Assembly: GCA_020284085.1 (NCBI GenBank)
Contig: JACEVL010000083.1
Span: 1,300,501-1,364,500 of the forward strand
From: Aporrectodea caliginosa
Taxonomy: Eukaryota; Annelida; Clitellata; Crassiclitellata; Lumbricidae
Direction of reading: 5' to 3'
Length of the DNA: 64,000 nt
Shown here piece after piece: positions 1 through 12,900 of this stretch. How positions within the stretch are numbered: position 1 is the first letter of the stretch; every line of letters begins with the position of its first letter. The notes beneath the pieces are model-generated. The model was given only the letters and a program-made list of their open reading frames with translations, was not told the origin of the DNA and made no database searches. Position numbers and translations under genes: made by a program.

Positions 1-45
1 TAGACTTTATTGTAGCCTATACATCCGGATGTTCGCCCATATATA

Positions 46-130
46 CATATATATATATATATATACATACATATATATGTATACATATATATATAAATAT
101 ATATATACATACATATATATATTATATATA

Positions 131-166
<36 letters not shown>

Positions 167-168
167 GG
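46..168. repeat. TA-rich microsatellite
   Basis: Interrupted TA/TATG dinucleotide repeat. Open frames across it are low-complexity Tyr/Ile strings and not genes. Confidence 0.9.
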
Positions 169-1059
169 CGGTACATTCCTTAATATGTAAAGGCCTATTA
201 TATAGGCTTCAGCTGCCGTGACAGATAAATTTCCTATATGAAGGTCTTTAGTCAAATAAAGTAATGACCCAAGTGGGGATAATACGTTACACTACTGGGA
301 ACTCAAATTGCTCGTTACTCCTTTGCCATCTCTCTATACATTATATGTTGCTCTGTTAGAAGTTGTTCCAGAAAGTTCAGGTGAAAATGTCCTTTGATAT
401 ATATAAGGCGTTCACATGTATATATGTATTTATATATATACATACGACCAAACACAAAAAAGTGTCTTTATGACATTGTATACTCTGTTCTTTTCCTTCG
501 GGTTTTCCTTCTTATAGATCGAGGCAGACGTTTTAAATAGGCCTATGCTTCGTCTCTGAATAGTTATCTTGCAGAGACAGTCGCTTTATAAATGCTTCGA
601 ACGAATGAATGAGTACAAGTTACTGTACAACTGTATATTATGTGTGTATATTTAATGTAAACATTTATTTCGAAGTGCGTCCTGCGTGGCCCAAGTCTCG
701 GCTCTTACGGCTTAGCTATAAAATCCTCTGCTTGAAGTCCGAGAACCCAAAGTGAAGAAGGCGCGAATAAAATCTCCTATATATGATCCTATCACAGCTT
801 CATTTTGTGTTCATAAATTATTAAAGTATGTTTTTCTATATAATTAATTTTTTCCCCATTTTTTTGATAATTTGATTGGATAGAGGGCCTACTTTAGTTT
901 TGTTGCATTGTTTGCGCCAGGCCTCTAAAAAGTTAATCCGGCACTGGGCGCGATGCAAGTCAGCGTCGACCTTCCCAGGGTGATCGAAGGCGTCCACCGA
1001 CCGTCGAGCACTGTGCTTGGTTTGTGTTCATCGGTTGTAAGGTCTATAATTATGTGAAT

Positions 1060-1142
1060 AAGCCTGTGAATAAGCTGGTTCCCGCGACTTCGCTTTTGTG
1101 GGCGCTGTAGAAATATCGAGTTTACGATTACGATTACGATGT
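1060..1142 (+). repeat. LINE/SINE 3' tail with TTACGA repeats
   Basis: Contains the motif GTGAATAAGCTGGTT, a GCGCT box, and a tail of GATTACGATTACGAT. The same end recurs near 31,020, 53,810 and 61,098 on this strand, and in reverse near 23,760, 24,870, 26,370, 48,090, 54,930 and 63,600. At 61 kb it follows reverse-transcriptase coding sequence, so the family is the 3' end of a non-LTR element or a SINE that borrows it. The rest of 170-2,250 shows no supportable gene. Confidence 0.65.
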
Positions 1143-1369
1143 AAGACTACAGTTGGTCTCACTAAGCGACGCACGGCAGAACTGTGAGAAATCCTGTGTT
1201 TCGCTGGCGCCCCAGGCGAGTGTATATAGTAGACTGTTCAGACACGTTAGTCGCTGGGCTGACCAAATGTACATAATAATATAGGCTTTCTAACCGATAT
1301 GACAGCGTCGTTAAATAAACGTCATAAATCTAACCGATGAACTCGAACTCCGCCACTGCACATCCGTGC

Positions 1370-1590
1370 CTTAGTGTCCGGCAGTGCCAGTCCCAAGCCT
1401 GGATGAAGGAGGAGGGCGAAGCTAATGATCTTTGTTATCCGACGTGTCGTTAAACTGAAACTACTACTACTAGGCCTATTAACAATGAACTCCGCAACTA
1501 CCCTATGTGTGGTAGTGCCAGTCCCAAGCCTTGGGAAAGCAGGAGGTCGACGCTAATCATCAATGTTATGACAGTGTCGCTAAACAAAAC
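1370..1590 (+). repeat. Two copies of a dispersed repeat
   Basis: Two related segments share a 'gtgccagtcccaagcct' stretch followed by 'gctaatgatctttgttat' or a close variant and a 'tgtcgttaaac' end. A third, shorter copy lies at 5,475-5,545. It is probably a SINE-like family; no coding potential is seen. Confidence 0.55.
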
Positions 1591-1639
1591 CTAGCTAACT
1601 AACCGATGAACATCAATGAAGCTCAGAAGTCACTAGATT

Positions 1640-1795
1640 ATAATATATTAGAATAGACTAGAATAGATTAGAATAGATTAGAATGGATTAGAATAGATTA
1701 GAATGGATTAGAATAGATTAGAATAGACTAAAATAGAGCAGAATAGACTAGAATAGAGTAGAATAGATTAGGATAGATTAAATTAGAGTGGATCA
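1640..1795. repeat. AGATTAGAAT minisatellite
   Basis: Degenerate tandem array of a roughly 10-base unit, AGATTAGAAT, with variants such as AGACTAGAAT. Confidence 0.85.
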
Positions 1796-2249
1796 GATTA
1801 TTGTTGGCCTAAGTAATCGTGTTGCTGAAGTTCTTCAACGATTACATCTAAACTTTAGTGTTTCCGCGTAATGTAGGCGGTCCGGAAAGGGGAATTACGC
1901 ACTGACTAGGGCGCGATTTCCCAGAAAATTGTCGGCATAGGCCTAATTAATTTGCAGCACTGTCCTAAACGAAAATAGTTCAGTGTAGGCCTACAGTGCA
2001 AGTCATTACACGCGAATTGTTGTCAGTAGTGAAATTGATTGCTGAGTTCTATTCATTATTTCTAATCACATTCTAATCACAGTGCGCACTCTGGAGAATG
2101 TATATATAGCCTTTAGTTAAGTTGCACTTTATATGTATAACCTACTAACATTGATAGAAATAAAACTGAACTATTTATTGATATCGGCCTAATAACTGAA
2201 GTTCCCATATTCGTGACTGAATGTAAAATCCGTCATCCATTACTTGCTT

Positions 2250-2480
2250 ACTGAAATAGGCTCCTCCTAGCGGGATTAGTCCCTTCTGGGTGCCTGTTGC
2301 TCCCTATACTAATTCTGATAACCACTAGTGCATACTACCCTCATGTTCAATGTCATGCTGATTATAATTTTTTAACAATTACCCACTTTTATTTATTTTT
2401 CTCTATTTTTCGTACTATGTGCTGTTACACTGCTATGATGCTGATGTTGGGAACGATAAATTGAATTGAATTGAATAAAT
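2250..2480 (+). mobile_element. 3' end of a non-LTR retrotransposon
   Basis: Untranslated 3' end containing GCGGGATTAGTCCCTTCTGG and ending in a TTGAA-repeat tail (ATTGAATTGAATTGAATAAA). A related end occurs at 40,140-40,330. No reverse-transcriptase frame is retained here. From 2,480 to 3,370 no gene is supported. Confidence 0.5.
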
Positions 2481-3374
2481 CTTAATGTATAAGACGCGGA
2501 TGAATGGTAGTGAATACAATGCAAGTCACTAAGTAGGCCTACAAAGCAACAGGATAATCTAGATACGACACAAAATGCGTTGTGGGATTCGTAATTCTTT
2601 TAGCTTGGCGAGTATTCTGCTCATACTATAGAGTCTTTCCTCGTTTAGCAGAAACGCATCCGAGTAGTTCTGTGGAATTAAGTATCATTAATACTGAGAA
2701 TACTGGAGGACATAGAAGACAGAGGATGGGACTTAAGAAGGGCAATAGAACTCGCAAGAGACCGACCGAAATGGAGAAGTTTTGTTAGAGCCTCATCGTC
2801 AGCGAATACTTGATGGAGGAGAAAGAAAGAATACTGAGAATATAGCGACTTTTTTTAGAGGCTGAATCATAGTCACCGATGGCATGGCCTTCTCTGGGGC
2901 ATTATCGTTTCCACAACGTATGCCAGTCGCCTCTATTCTAGGCTCGTCTCCAGGATGCTTGTATTATAAAATTCAGCTAATCAAAGATCGAATTACGGTA
3001 CCCAGCCTATGCCCAAAACTTCATCGTATGCATAATTTTAATACCCATTTGGGAAGCTAAAAGTGAACGATAATTTTCTTATGAATTCATGAACCATCTC
3101 GCAATCTTTCATCATTCTTTGAAATTAGGGAGTCCAGAGGTACGAACTCTGGACCAGTCGTTATCAGATTAAGGTGATGTAGGTTATGTAACGACACTTT
3201 AAACTATCATTTGGCATAATATTTGTTTCTAAGAAATTAATAAGTGATGCTTCCAATACACGGTAATTGGGTGTGTTCTGAAGGAAGAAGAGTTCGAGCA
3301 CCGCAGAAACATTGGTAGTCGGTTCCATTTTTTGAGACTACATCACTGCGGTGCAAACATGAATACATTACAAT

Positions 3375-4228
3375 GCACAATACAATACAATACAATACAA
3401 CTGTAATTTGATAATGCCCTCCTTACAAAGTTCAGAAGTGCACATTGAAGCTGGGCAACTATTAAGAGCCATAAATAGACTGAAAGAGGTAGGTTTTAAG
3501 TTTGGAGCGAAAGACAGTCTCGCTAAGAGAGTTGCGAACATGAGGAGGTAGAGAGTTCCAGATGGAGGGACCGGCAACTGTGAATGAGCGACGGCCAAAA
3601 ACAAGACGCGTACCAGGAACAACATACTTTCCAGCAGATGCTGATCGAAGAGAGGAGCGACCTTTAACAGAGTTGCAAGGTGTGACCATGGAAGACAAGT
3701 AGGAAGAGAGATGATCTGTGCATGCTCTGTTCATGAGGAGTGCCAGCTTGAGCGGATACGCTCACAGACAGGAAGCCAGTGTAGAGAACGAAGAGCAGCT
3801 GTGATATGGTCTCGGTAAGAGAGTCCAAGACACAGTCTTGCAGCCTGATGCAATATTCTGGTTAGAGGAAGCAGTGTGCATTCAGGGAGACCATAGAGTA
3901 CCGAGTTGCAGTAGTCAAGTCGCGTCAGAATAAGGCAGTGTATTAGTGTTTTCAGTGATGCTGAGTCAAGAGTAGAGCGAAGCTGTCGGATTCTCCTGAG
4001 ATGAAACAAGCACGCCCGAGAGATGGCAGCTATTTGAGGTTTGAGAGAAAGTGCGGAGTCAAGGATGACCCCAAGATCCCGAACAGTAGGTGCTGGAGAG
4101 AGTAGAGAGGAGGAAGTAGAGAGTGAGAGTTCAGTACACTGCAGCAGCTTAGAAGAACGGTCAAACCAGATGAGCTCAGATTTGCTGGGATTGAGTTTGA
4201 GGCGCATAGTTATACTGTAGCTCTGCAT
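3375..4228 (-). mobile_element. CR1-like LINE fragment, reverse transcriptase C-terminal part
   Basis: Two overlapping minus-strand frames give the C-terminal portion of a non-LTR reverse transcriptase: LNPSKSELIWF, then VRDLGVILDSALSLK, RLDYCNSVLYGLP, and in the next frame SFTVAGPSIWNSLPPHVR followed by LKTYLF. These motif families are typical of CR1/Jockey-type LINEs. The two frames overlap, which indicates a frameshift, and the catalytic core upstream is missing. The 3' end on this strand is a TATTG-repeat tail at 3,375-3,402, so it is a 5'-truncated dead copy. Confidence 0.85.
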
Positions 4229-4254
4229 CTTAAAGGCCTAAGTTGAATCAAACA

Positions 4255-4412
4255 ATCAGTCAGTCAGTCAGTCAGTCAGTCAGTCAGTCAGTCAGTCAGT
4301 CAGTCAGTCAGTCAGTCAGTCAGTCAGCCAGTCAGTCAGTCAGTCAGTCAGTCAGTCAGTCAGCCAGCCAGCCAACCAACCAACCAACCAATCAATCAAT
4401 CAATCAATCTGC
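4255..4412. repeat. CAGT tetranucleotide array
   Basis: Long (CAGT)n changing into (CAGC/CAAC/CAAT)n. It abuts the 5' side of the minus-strand LINE fragment. The Gln/Ser frame across it is low complexity. 4,412-5,050 holds no recognisable gene. Confidence 0.95.
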
Positions 4413-5054
4413 TTATCGATCAGTGAAAGCGATCTTAGGTTAGTTATACGAGGTAGTAATTTCTGCGTGTTCTGGATTTCAATTAGGCTTTTGAATACGA
4501 CAACAAGGCAGTTAGTGTAGTCCTGCTGATGACCCCCAGAGTTCAAAACAGACGGGTCTACTACGAGACGATCCCTTGATATTTTCGCATTTCAGTGGCT
4601 CGATACAGACCGTAGACATCACAAATAGAAATAGTAGACTAAAATGTGTATTTGCAGAGGAAGCAGCAACCACTGCGCCCTTACCAATGGCAAATATTTG
4701 ATTAACCACGATGTAAGGCGCTTAGAAGAATTTACGCGATAGATGAATGACAAAGTAGGCCTACTACCTCCCAAAACGCTGAAACTCGGGTCAAAGTGCT
4801 CGGTACTCGGTAGTACCAAAGTGCTGGTGCTCGGTAGACCTACGGTACATAGGAAAACGTCGAAGAAGCACGGCATTATATAGCACATGCTGCCTGCGCA
4901 ATACAGGTAGCAGTCATTCAGAACAGAGGCAAACTAGCCTTCAGTTTTCGAGTTAGACCTGTATATCAATAACGAGTGAATGCACGGGTGAAAACCGAAT
5001 CTCTCTCTAGTCTTGGCCTATCAGCACATTACGCATTTGGAGGTTCTCAAACGA

Positions 5055-5107
5055 CGCTATATATACATATATATATATATATATACAAATATTATATATA
5101 TATTAGG
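5055..5107. repeat. TA microsatellite
   Basis: Interrupted TATATA run in spacer sequence; no gene nearby is supported. Confidence 0.85.
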
Positions 5108-5689
5108 CCTATACATACACATTTATGCACTGTGTATGTAATAAGCGTAGGCCTATATACAATAGCGGTGGGCAGTGTAGCCTACAGGGTAAACCTACCA
5201 TTGCACTCAGAAGAGCATAACCTCGATTGTTATGCTGTCTTTGCTGTGTAAATTATTATGAACTACATAATTATATAACTGAAGTAATTGGAAGTGCATA
5301 GGGTAAGTTAATCAGTTGAAGGTCTACTGTATTTTCTTTACTAAATTTAATTAGAAGAGAGCTGGCGAGTGCTACTGGAGTTAGGATTATGGTAAGGTTG
5401 CTACGGTTTAGGTTCAGGATAGGATTATATAGAGTCTTGGTTACTTTGGGGTATCGGTAACTCCACCACTGATTGTACTCTGTCAGTGCCAGGAGGGCGA
5501 CGCTAATGATCTTTGTTATCACACGTTGTCGTTAAACTGAAACTACTTGAGATATCGGGGCGGGCAGATCAGATTGTCTTCTATGCGGTAAAGAGACAGA
5601 CAGACTACCTCATATAGAAAACAGAACGAAATTCAAAGCCCTTCGAGTTGTCAGCGCTTGCTAAAGCCAATATAAGAGCCTGTAGAAAT

Positions 5690-6010
5690 AGCCGTGACCC
5701 AATTATCGCGTGTCCGAAAATATAAAACTAGAAGCATTTGTCAGCCTTATCGCTTTTTGGCGTGTGATACGTGTTCCGACCTACATTTTGCTTCGTAAAC
5801 GTGGGCTTCTTTTCATTTTTCAACTGGTTTTAAAAGGTAAAACACTATAGCTCCTCGATAGGCGGTGAACTGACATGTCCTTGTCAACGCAATCATGCTT
5901 TCTTTGCACAGCGTCAACCTATATGAACAGGCCTGCATGGTATAGGGTTTGTCGTCAAAGTATTGACCCGTGGCATGGCCAAGTAGTAGTGCGTTTCCAT
6001 TGATTTTAGA
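5690..6010 (+). repeat. Dispersed repeat, first of three copies
   Basis: Shares blocks such as GACCCAATT and GCGTTCCGACCTA (here GTGTTCCGACCTA) with 24,345-24,600 in the same orientation and with 34,050-34,350 in reverse. No open frame is conserved. It lies in the upstream flank of gene A, and the reverse copy lies upstream of gene C. Confidence 0.55.
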
Positions 6011-6066
6011 CGGCATTGTGTGCCTTAACCACTCGTACAGTTACGCTCACTTCACTCAGGGCCGTC

Positions 6067-6107
6067 GTAGCAGCTATTGATAGCGTGACGCTATCAATAG
6101 CTGCTAC
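6067..6107. repeat. 41-base perfect palindrome
   Basis: Two 20-base arms (GTAGCAGCTATTGATAGCGT and its exact reverse complement) are separated by one G. It lies about 0.8 kb upstream of the gene A start codon. The corresponding flank of gene C lacks it, so it arose or inserted after the duplication. Confidence 0.9.
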
Positions 6108-6839
6108 AGGCTCCATAGCTGCGTCACCATGACTACTGTCTGTAAACAAACACTACGAGCAGTATTGCAGCCTGGTAATCGCTAGGCGAACATTCGCTCA
6201 AGGCCACTCGTATCGGACGCATTGGAGTAGCATTGACGAGGGTTAACTCCGGGTCATGTGTCTCTAGGCGTAGCTGGTGAATTTTTTTACAGCAACTAAG
6301 CCGGATTTATGATTTTTCTGTGGTAACTATCCCAGGTAAAATACACAGCCAAAATTAATTATTTTATTACTGTAACAAGAGAATAGCCGACGCTTAGTTT
6401 TCATCTGGTGCCTAGTTACGGACGAGCAAGACGTATATGCTACCAGTATGAAACGCCGGTGAACAATGAGTAGGAAAATCTGCCATTTGAAGTAACGTAA
6501 CTCACATAACATTAGAGCAATGTAAGTATTTCTGGTAATGTGTTGCATTAGTTATTGCTTGCATTCGTTGTAATTCCAAATCCTTTATTTGGTATAACGC
6601 CATTATTTGATTTACACGGTATCATTAGGCCTATAATTATGAAGTTACGCCGTTTTCCATGAAAGCGTTCCATGGCTTGTCAGTTCCACAAACCTAGATC
6701 CTGTCGTTAGCTGGCCGGGAATTGCTTCACCTAGGACGATTCAGTGCCTGTAATAATCTGCTCTTATCTGTTTGCTTTTGTTTTATCTAGAATTAGGCGT
6801 AGCATAGTTGCCTTTGCTCTTGTCATTAGGCCAATGCAT

Positions 6840-6919
6840 TGTAGCAGTTCGTTTTTCTTTTAAGTTATAGACATCGAAACTAAATTGCTGAACAGCTGAC
6901 AGCTGATATATCAACCAAG
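6840..6919 (+). promoter_or_regulatory. Conserved 5' flank / 5'UTR of gene A
   Basis: This stretch aligns with 34,726-34,800 ahead of gene C: both contain GTAGCAGTT, a T-rich run, CAGACATCGA (ATAGACATCGA here), AATTGCT and AACAGCT before a good start context (AAGATGG here, GAGATGG in C). The conservation suggests a retained core promoter or 5'UTR. No TATA box can be assigned with confidence. A further block, 6,120-6,185, also matches 34,650-34,715. Confidence 0.45.
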
Positions 6920-6940
6920 ATGGCAGCTGCCGGAAACAGA
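6920..6940 (+). CDS. Gene A exon 1 (start codon)
   Basis: Seven codons, MAAAGNR, then a GTAAGA donor in phase 0. Copy C has the same exon as MAASGNR with the same donor. The shared peptide, start context and splice site are why this start was chosen. Confidence 0.65.
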
Positions 6941-9900
6941 GTAAGACATTTAATTTTGACATCGATTTGGCTAACTTGTGTACTGATTAAATGACTTTGG
7001 AATAAAACGACACATTCTGTTGATAGTCTAAACATTTGTCAAATTTAAAAAGTAAAAATTTACTTTTCAAATAAGAATATAATTATTCAACAGAATTCTA
7101 AAACACACACGCACACACATACACACTCACATGCACTCACATGCACGCACACACACGCACGCACGCACACGCCCTCAAGCACACGCACGCAAGCACACAC
7201 ACACAAGACCGTATTGTTTAAAACGTTGGCAAGTGAAATCTGTTAAATCGAAAAGCATCTGACCCTAAAATAGACAAAACGTCTCTATTACAGCATTACA
7301 ACCGAACGGATAAATTAGAACAACCTCTCGCATAATAAATCGCTTCAGTTAGACGACGAATCCAGCATGTGTTGTAGCCCTAACCAGTAATTTATCCCTA
7401 GATGCATGCAAGTGTTAGGCCTAGCCTATTGGCAAGAAGGGAATTCACAAAACGGTGATCAACTCAAATCTCTGGTTCTGAATGGTACATTTTAGATGGA
7501 TGAATTAATCAAGGACATCGAAGCCATGGGAGACGGAGATACCTGGACGTGGGATCAACGCAACAAATTCGAAGACAAATACAAGAAAACTTTCATGAAA
7601 ACATTAGGTGACCTGAAGTAAGTGAACTCTTTTCTTTGGACCATACGTTCTTAAGTGAAGACATCGTTTTAGGAGACAGTAGAATGATGTGTTTGCCTTC
7701 GAAGTGGCCCTATTGAAATTTTCAATTGCGATTACTATTAGAATAATGTACTTATTGCATGACTGTTTCTCACATCACAGCACTGACATTGCTAAGAAAG
7801 TGCTCTGCTGCAGATCCATTTATATCACTGCTGAGAGAAAACCATCTCTTACACATCTCGTAAAACCTGCACCTCTCAGATGAAATAGGCTACTAACCAA
7901 AACTTAAAATCATCAAAAGCCTCAGTACCGTAATGTTCATCTGATCCACAGGCATATCGTCATCTTACTGAAATAAATTGCCTACTTTAATTAGTTATTA
8001 GATGCAAAACTGAATGTCTTACGTGCACGAAGTCTCAAAATATCAGTGACACAATAATACCCGAATAGTTTTATCGCTTGCCTTGAAACTCGAAGTGATC
8101 GGGTTCGAATCTCACCTAAGACGGTTACCAACTGACTCTGTAGAGAACTCGATCAAGTCCTTTAAGCACTATTATTGCTCAGCCTCATCAACTGATGTTG
8201 TTGTTAGACGGAAGCGCCTAATGCAAATGAAATATTAATCAATCATTTATACCATAGACCGATCTGCAGAAGACTTGGGCCCTGGTAATTCTTTCCATTA
8301 TTTTTCTGTTGTAGCGACGCAGAAAAGGCAAAACTAGATGACGTTATTTTTGCTATGATTCGCAAAGGTGACAGTAATGTCATTGAAGCAATAGCAAACC
8401 CAATTTTCGACAAGAGAAAACTCATTGATTGGAAGGTCAGCCACCGCTTGTTTCAGATGTTACAAAATTATCAGCCATATAAACTTGTCTAGGGTCAGAA
8501 AAGAGTAGATCTAGGCTACGCTTATTAGTTCTACGCTTATTAGTTCTACGCTTATTAGGCTACGCTTATTAGTTCTACGCTTATTAGTTCTACGCTTATT
8601 AGTTCCACGCTGAGAAGTTCTACTCTTAAACGCACAATATAACGTCCTCTTCATTAAAGTACTATTAACCACATCAGCGACCAATTTTCTCAAGAATCTG
8701 CCTCTCAATCTCATGGACCTCGCCTTTGAAGTGGACCGTTCTTTAGGATGCGTGTAAGTAATGCTAGAGGCCTTTTGCAGTACATTGACTTCCCGCATTT
8801 AGTTATCTTCGATTGTAATTATAATCGCAAATTTATATAGCGCCAATTAAAGACAAACGTCTAAGAGACACTCCGACATGAAAACTCGAGACCATAATCG
8901 AAGCAGATGTTTTAAGGATTAAAGGGTTATCTGTGTAGGCTTACAACAGAACTTTACCTCAGTCCTCCAGACCTGTTCAAGGCGAACAGTCGTCATCAGT
9001 CGAACATGTTGAATGCCAAAGACCAAGGACATTCCCCACTTTTATTATTATTATTATATTGGTTTATTATTGGTACTCAAGACAGCTGACACACCGCAAC
9101 TGATTGCAACGAGTTCAACAGAATAATAAAGATTAAGTCTTTTGAGCACTATTGTTGCTCAGCGCCATCGATTGATGTTGTCGTTAGACGACAAAATATA
9201 AAACTAAGGTTCAAGAGAAAGATGGAACCATTATTAAATGTTACACTTTGTCAAAGACTCTCAAATTATTCGCTACAATTTCCGTTATTGGACACGAGGG
9301 ATATATAATTACTGTTCTTCTTAAAGGGTAGTACATCAGACAAGTGCAATTGCAACTATACTCTATACTATCACAAATATAAAGTAATTAGTTGAATAGC
9401 CTTATAACGCCACTCCAACACAGAAACTCCTCAGAGGCGCTATACCTATCTGACATGACACAATGATCAGAATCATAAAACCATAATCATGGCTTTCACT
9501 TGTGCTTAAGGAATAGAAGCAGACAGGAAGTTTGAGTGACTCCAAAGCAGGACTCGGTTGGGACCAGAACGCACCGGAACGGCGTTTCGGTTCCTTTTTG
9601 GCAGGAACATTTCGTTACATTGTTTTCATCCAGTATTTAACTAGATTAACATGGCGCCTGAAGCTGGCGTTTCGGTTCGTTTTTGCTAAGGACGGATCAC
9701 TGCTCCAAAGACAATGGCATGTCAATGTATTACAAAATCTGAAAATATTTTCATGTTTCAGATGTTATAATGAATGTCAGAGTGGGCTTGACGCTGTGCG
9801 CAGGGAACCAGCATCGTGTCTGACTTTGGTTGAACATTTTGGGCTTCGATGGCAGGTGCCATAGGTGTTGACATTATAATGGTTCATTGACCCTACAGAA

Positions 9901-12900
9901 ATGCTTAAATCAGTTTGGATAATTAGTTTTACTCCACATAAATTTTAACTTTAGCTACTCATTTTGCCATTTTATGCTTGCAAGCATTAAGAATATAACG
10001 CATTTCTAAGGGAAACTGCAAACACGAAAGTATGAATAATCTGAAGTTCTGTGTTGTAGAATAGACCGGAACTAATCATCAAAATGGTGGATACGCTGCT
10101 AAAAAGCACTAAAGACAAAGAAGAGTCAGCCAACAAACATCATTTCACAGCATTTTCTACTAAATTTATGGAAATGTTGAAGTAAGTATAAGCTACCTCA
10201 TAGTTTTTTCCCCTGTTTATAATCGATCTGGTTTTTACAAAGCATCGAAGTTTAAATACAGAACGTAGCAGTCGATGGCAATTTTATCTTTGAAGGAATT
10301 ACCAGTTCTTCGTTTATATGGTTGTAGTTTGAAGAACATTTATTTAACCATTGCAAAAATAGTTCAGTTTAAGACATGAACTACTTCTTTTGACAGCTAC
10401 ACGAAAATTCCCATATTAAGTGTATCGATACACACACATATACTCACAAACTGCCAAATTAGACTCAGGTGACATAAATTAATTGTTAAACCAAGTCGAT
10501 TTAAATGCAAGTGTAGCCGTGCAAAAAGTTAAAATCATTTGTATGTGTTTAGAAGCAATCAGATTCTCGGAAAACACGCCAAGAAGCTGTATGAAGTGGT
10601 ACGGACGGCATTCAAAACCGTCAAGTACACGGATGCACCGATACATAACACAGCTTTGCCTTTCATCACGCAGTTCCCTTGGGTGGTATGTCTCATGTTT
10701 CGAAGTCGCTTTCCAGCAATACAGTCATATACAATGCATCGGTCGATAGCACTTTAAATTAACCAGCAATAGGGTCTACATTTGATCAGAACTTGAACAG
10801 CGTCGTTAAAGGGTCCTACATGCAGTGGCGTCTGACCCCCCCCCCCAGAATGTGAGAACAAACCCCCACAGTGACTCTGGTCGATTACATTAATTTCGTA
10901 TTGCTCTACCTTGACGTATTTTGCTAATTTCACACGAATACATGTAGGCCTACCTTCTGAGATTGCATGTTGTATAGTTTACCTCGATATTTCATTGGAT
11001 ATTTGTAAAATTTTGTGAAACATTCAAGGTAAACTCAAATTAACAGGCTAATATACTAATTAAACAACGAAAAGAATTGCAGATTCTCGAATAATAAGAT
11101 AATCGTTTCTTTAAAAGGATAATCCGGATCTTGTCGTGGAGACTGTCAAGCTGGTAAAGGAAGCAGTTAAATTCAATCCTGACGTTTCAGAAAGTGCTTG
11201 GATCGGAACGAATATCGGAATCGTCTATCCCATGATGTTTCGAAGTCAGTCTGGGTAAGAAATTAGAAGCGCTAGATTCAGAAGAGAAGTTAGGCCCAAT
11301 AATTCAAATCATAGGCCATTTAATGTAGACTGTACATTTGCTTAAATTCCGCCTAAGGACAAATGAAGATTAGCACTGAATTGTTTCGGGATGACATCAC
11401 ATTTCTGTTAACGTATCCTTTCTATTAAAGAGCCTGGTATCGAGTTTCAAACGCGTTCACACACATGCACCTTCAGTGCTAGCCTACTTAATGAGTTAGT
11501 AGCCCATAATATGATCCGTGTGCTAGTACAACATGATCAGTGTGGTGTCTACTTTTCGATGCAGGAAGAACGTACACTTGCGAGCTCTGGATGACGCTGC
11601 CGAAGCATTCAACTTCTGTGCACAGCAAGATTTCCAGTGGTCGGAAGATCCGAGCAAAAAGACAATTTCCTACTGTTTACTTAAATCTACTATGGAAGAC
11701 TTTTTAGGCGCGGTAAGCAAGACGAACTGTTCACTTGAGTTATAACTGAAATTCCGATTATTGCATTAATGCATTCATGAGCTCATTTGTTCAAACGTTC
11801 GTTAAATCGTTGCTTCGTTCATTCATTGCTTCATCCATCATCCATGAGGTCAGTCAATCTGTCGATATCACTATATCACTATATATAAATATATATGTAT
11901 CAGGGTAGAATTCATGATTTTCACTCCAAGGAGCTAGGGTTGGCGGGTTGCAGCCTCATGAAAGCAATCAACAGGAAGTTTAATGAGGCATAATTAATAT
12001 GCTTCAGCTGGGACGTAAACCACAAGTCCCTTAATGCAATAGCGTTTTGTGGGGTCTACATCCCAAGCTTTTGGAATTCTTCCACAGCTACACCGGCGTC
12101 TCTCTTTAACGTACAACCGCAGGTCGTGAACTTGAGCGATAACTTAGCTGTCTTTACTTTGAGTAATAATTATGTGACTGTTATTTTCTACGCAATTTCT
12201 CGTCGGCACACAAGCTACGTTAACGAGACCAACTTATTCACCGGGGCTTAATCAAATGTGGTGCACGTGCACATGAGTCAAGATGCTTGGTCTATTTCGG
12301 TCCCAGGTCAAACTATAGGCCTATGTATACATCTATACGTGTTTGTGTCTGTGTGTGTCAGTATATATATTTACATATACTGTATATATATCCTCCGTCA
12401 GGCCAAGGCCAACGATGTAGTCCTCAACTTGTCGTCTCCAGAATTTACTGATCTATTTTGATACATATAGTTTGTTGTGTTTCTTGGTCGATTCTAGGGT
12501 GATAATCCTCTTCCGGCAGACTTGTGAAGCCGGTGATGGCTAGTATTCGTGATTACCTAAATGTGGAGATCAGGTTCCTTCCAGCACCTGCCTCCAACGT
12601 TGGCCATCTGTTTTAGGAATTCCCGAACAGCCTGATCACGTTGGAGATCAGACTGTGGTACTCCTGGCCCAGTTTCTTCAAGGAAAGCAAGGGCTGCTCG
12701 CCAGTATGGCAGAGTTTCAACCGGGCATTACGTTACTTGACGAAATCTTAACTAATGCAGGTAGGAGTTCATATAGTTATACAAATGTCAAGATGAGAAA
12801 CATTTTCGTTAGGCCTATTATATATGGTGTGTTGCGCACGTGAGTTAAATATAATATATATACGCGCCTTTTTAGTTACGTGTGTATATATAAATACATA

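Noticed and set aside
9532..9864. 110-codon open frame in intron 3 of gene A
   Set aside because: No family motif and no splice context, and it is not conserved in the paralogous region of gene C.
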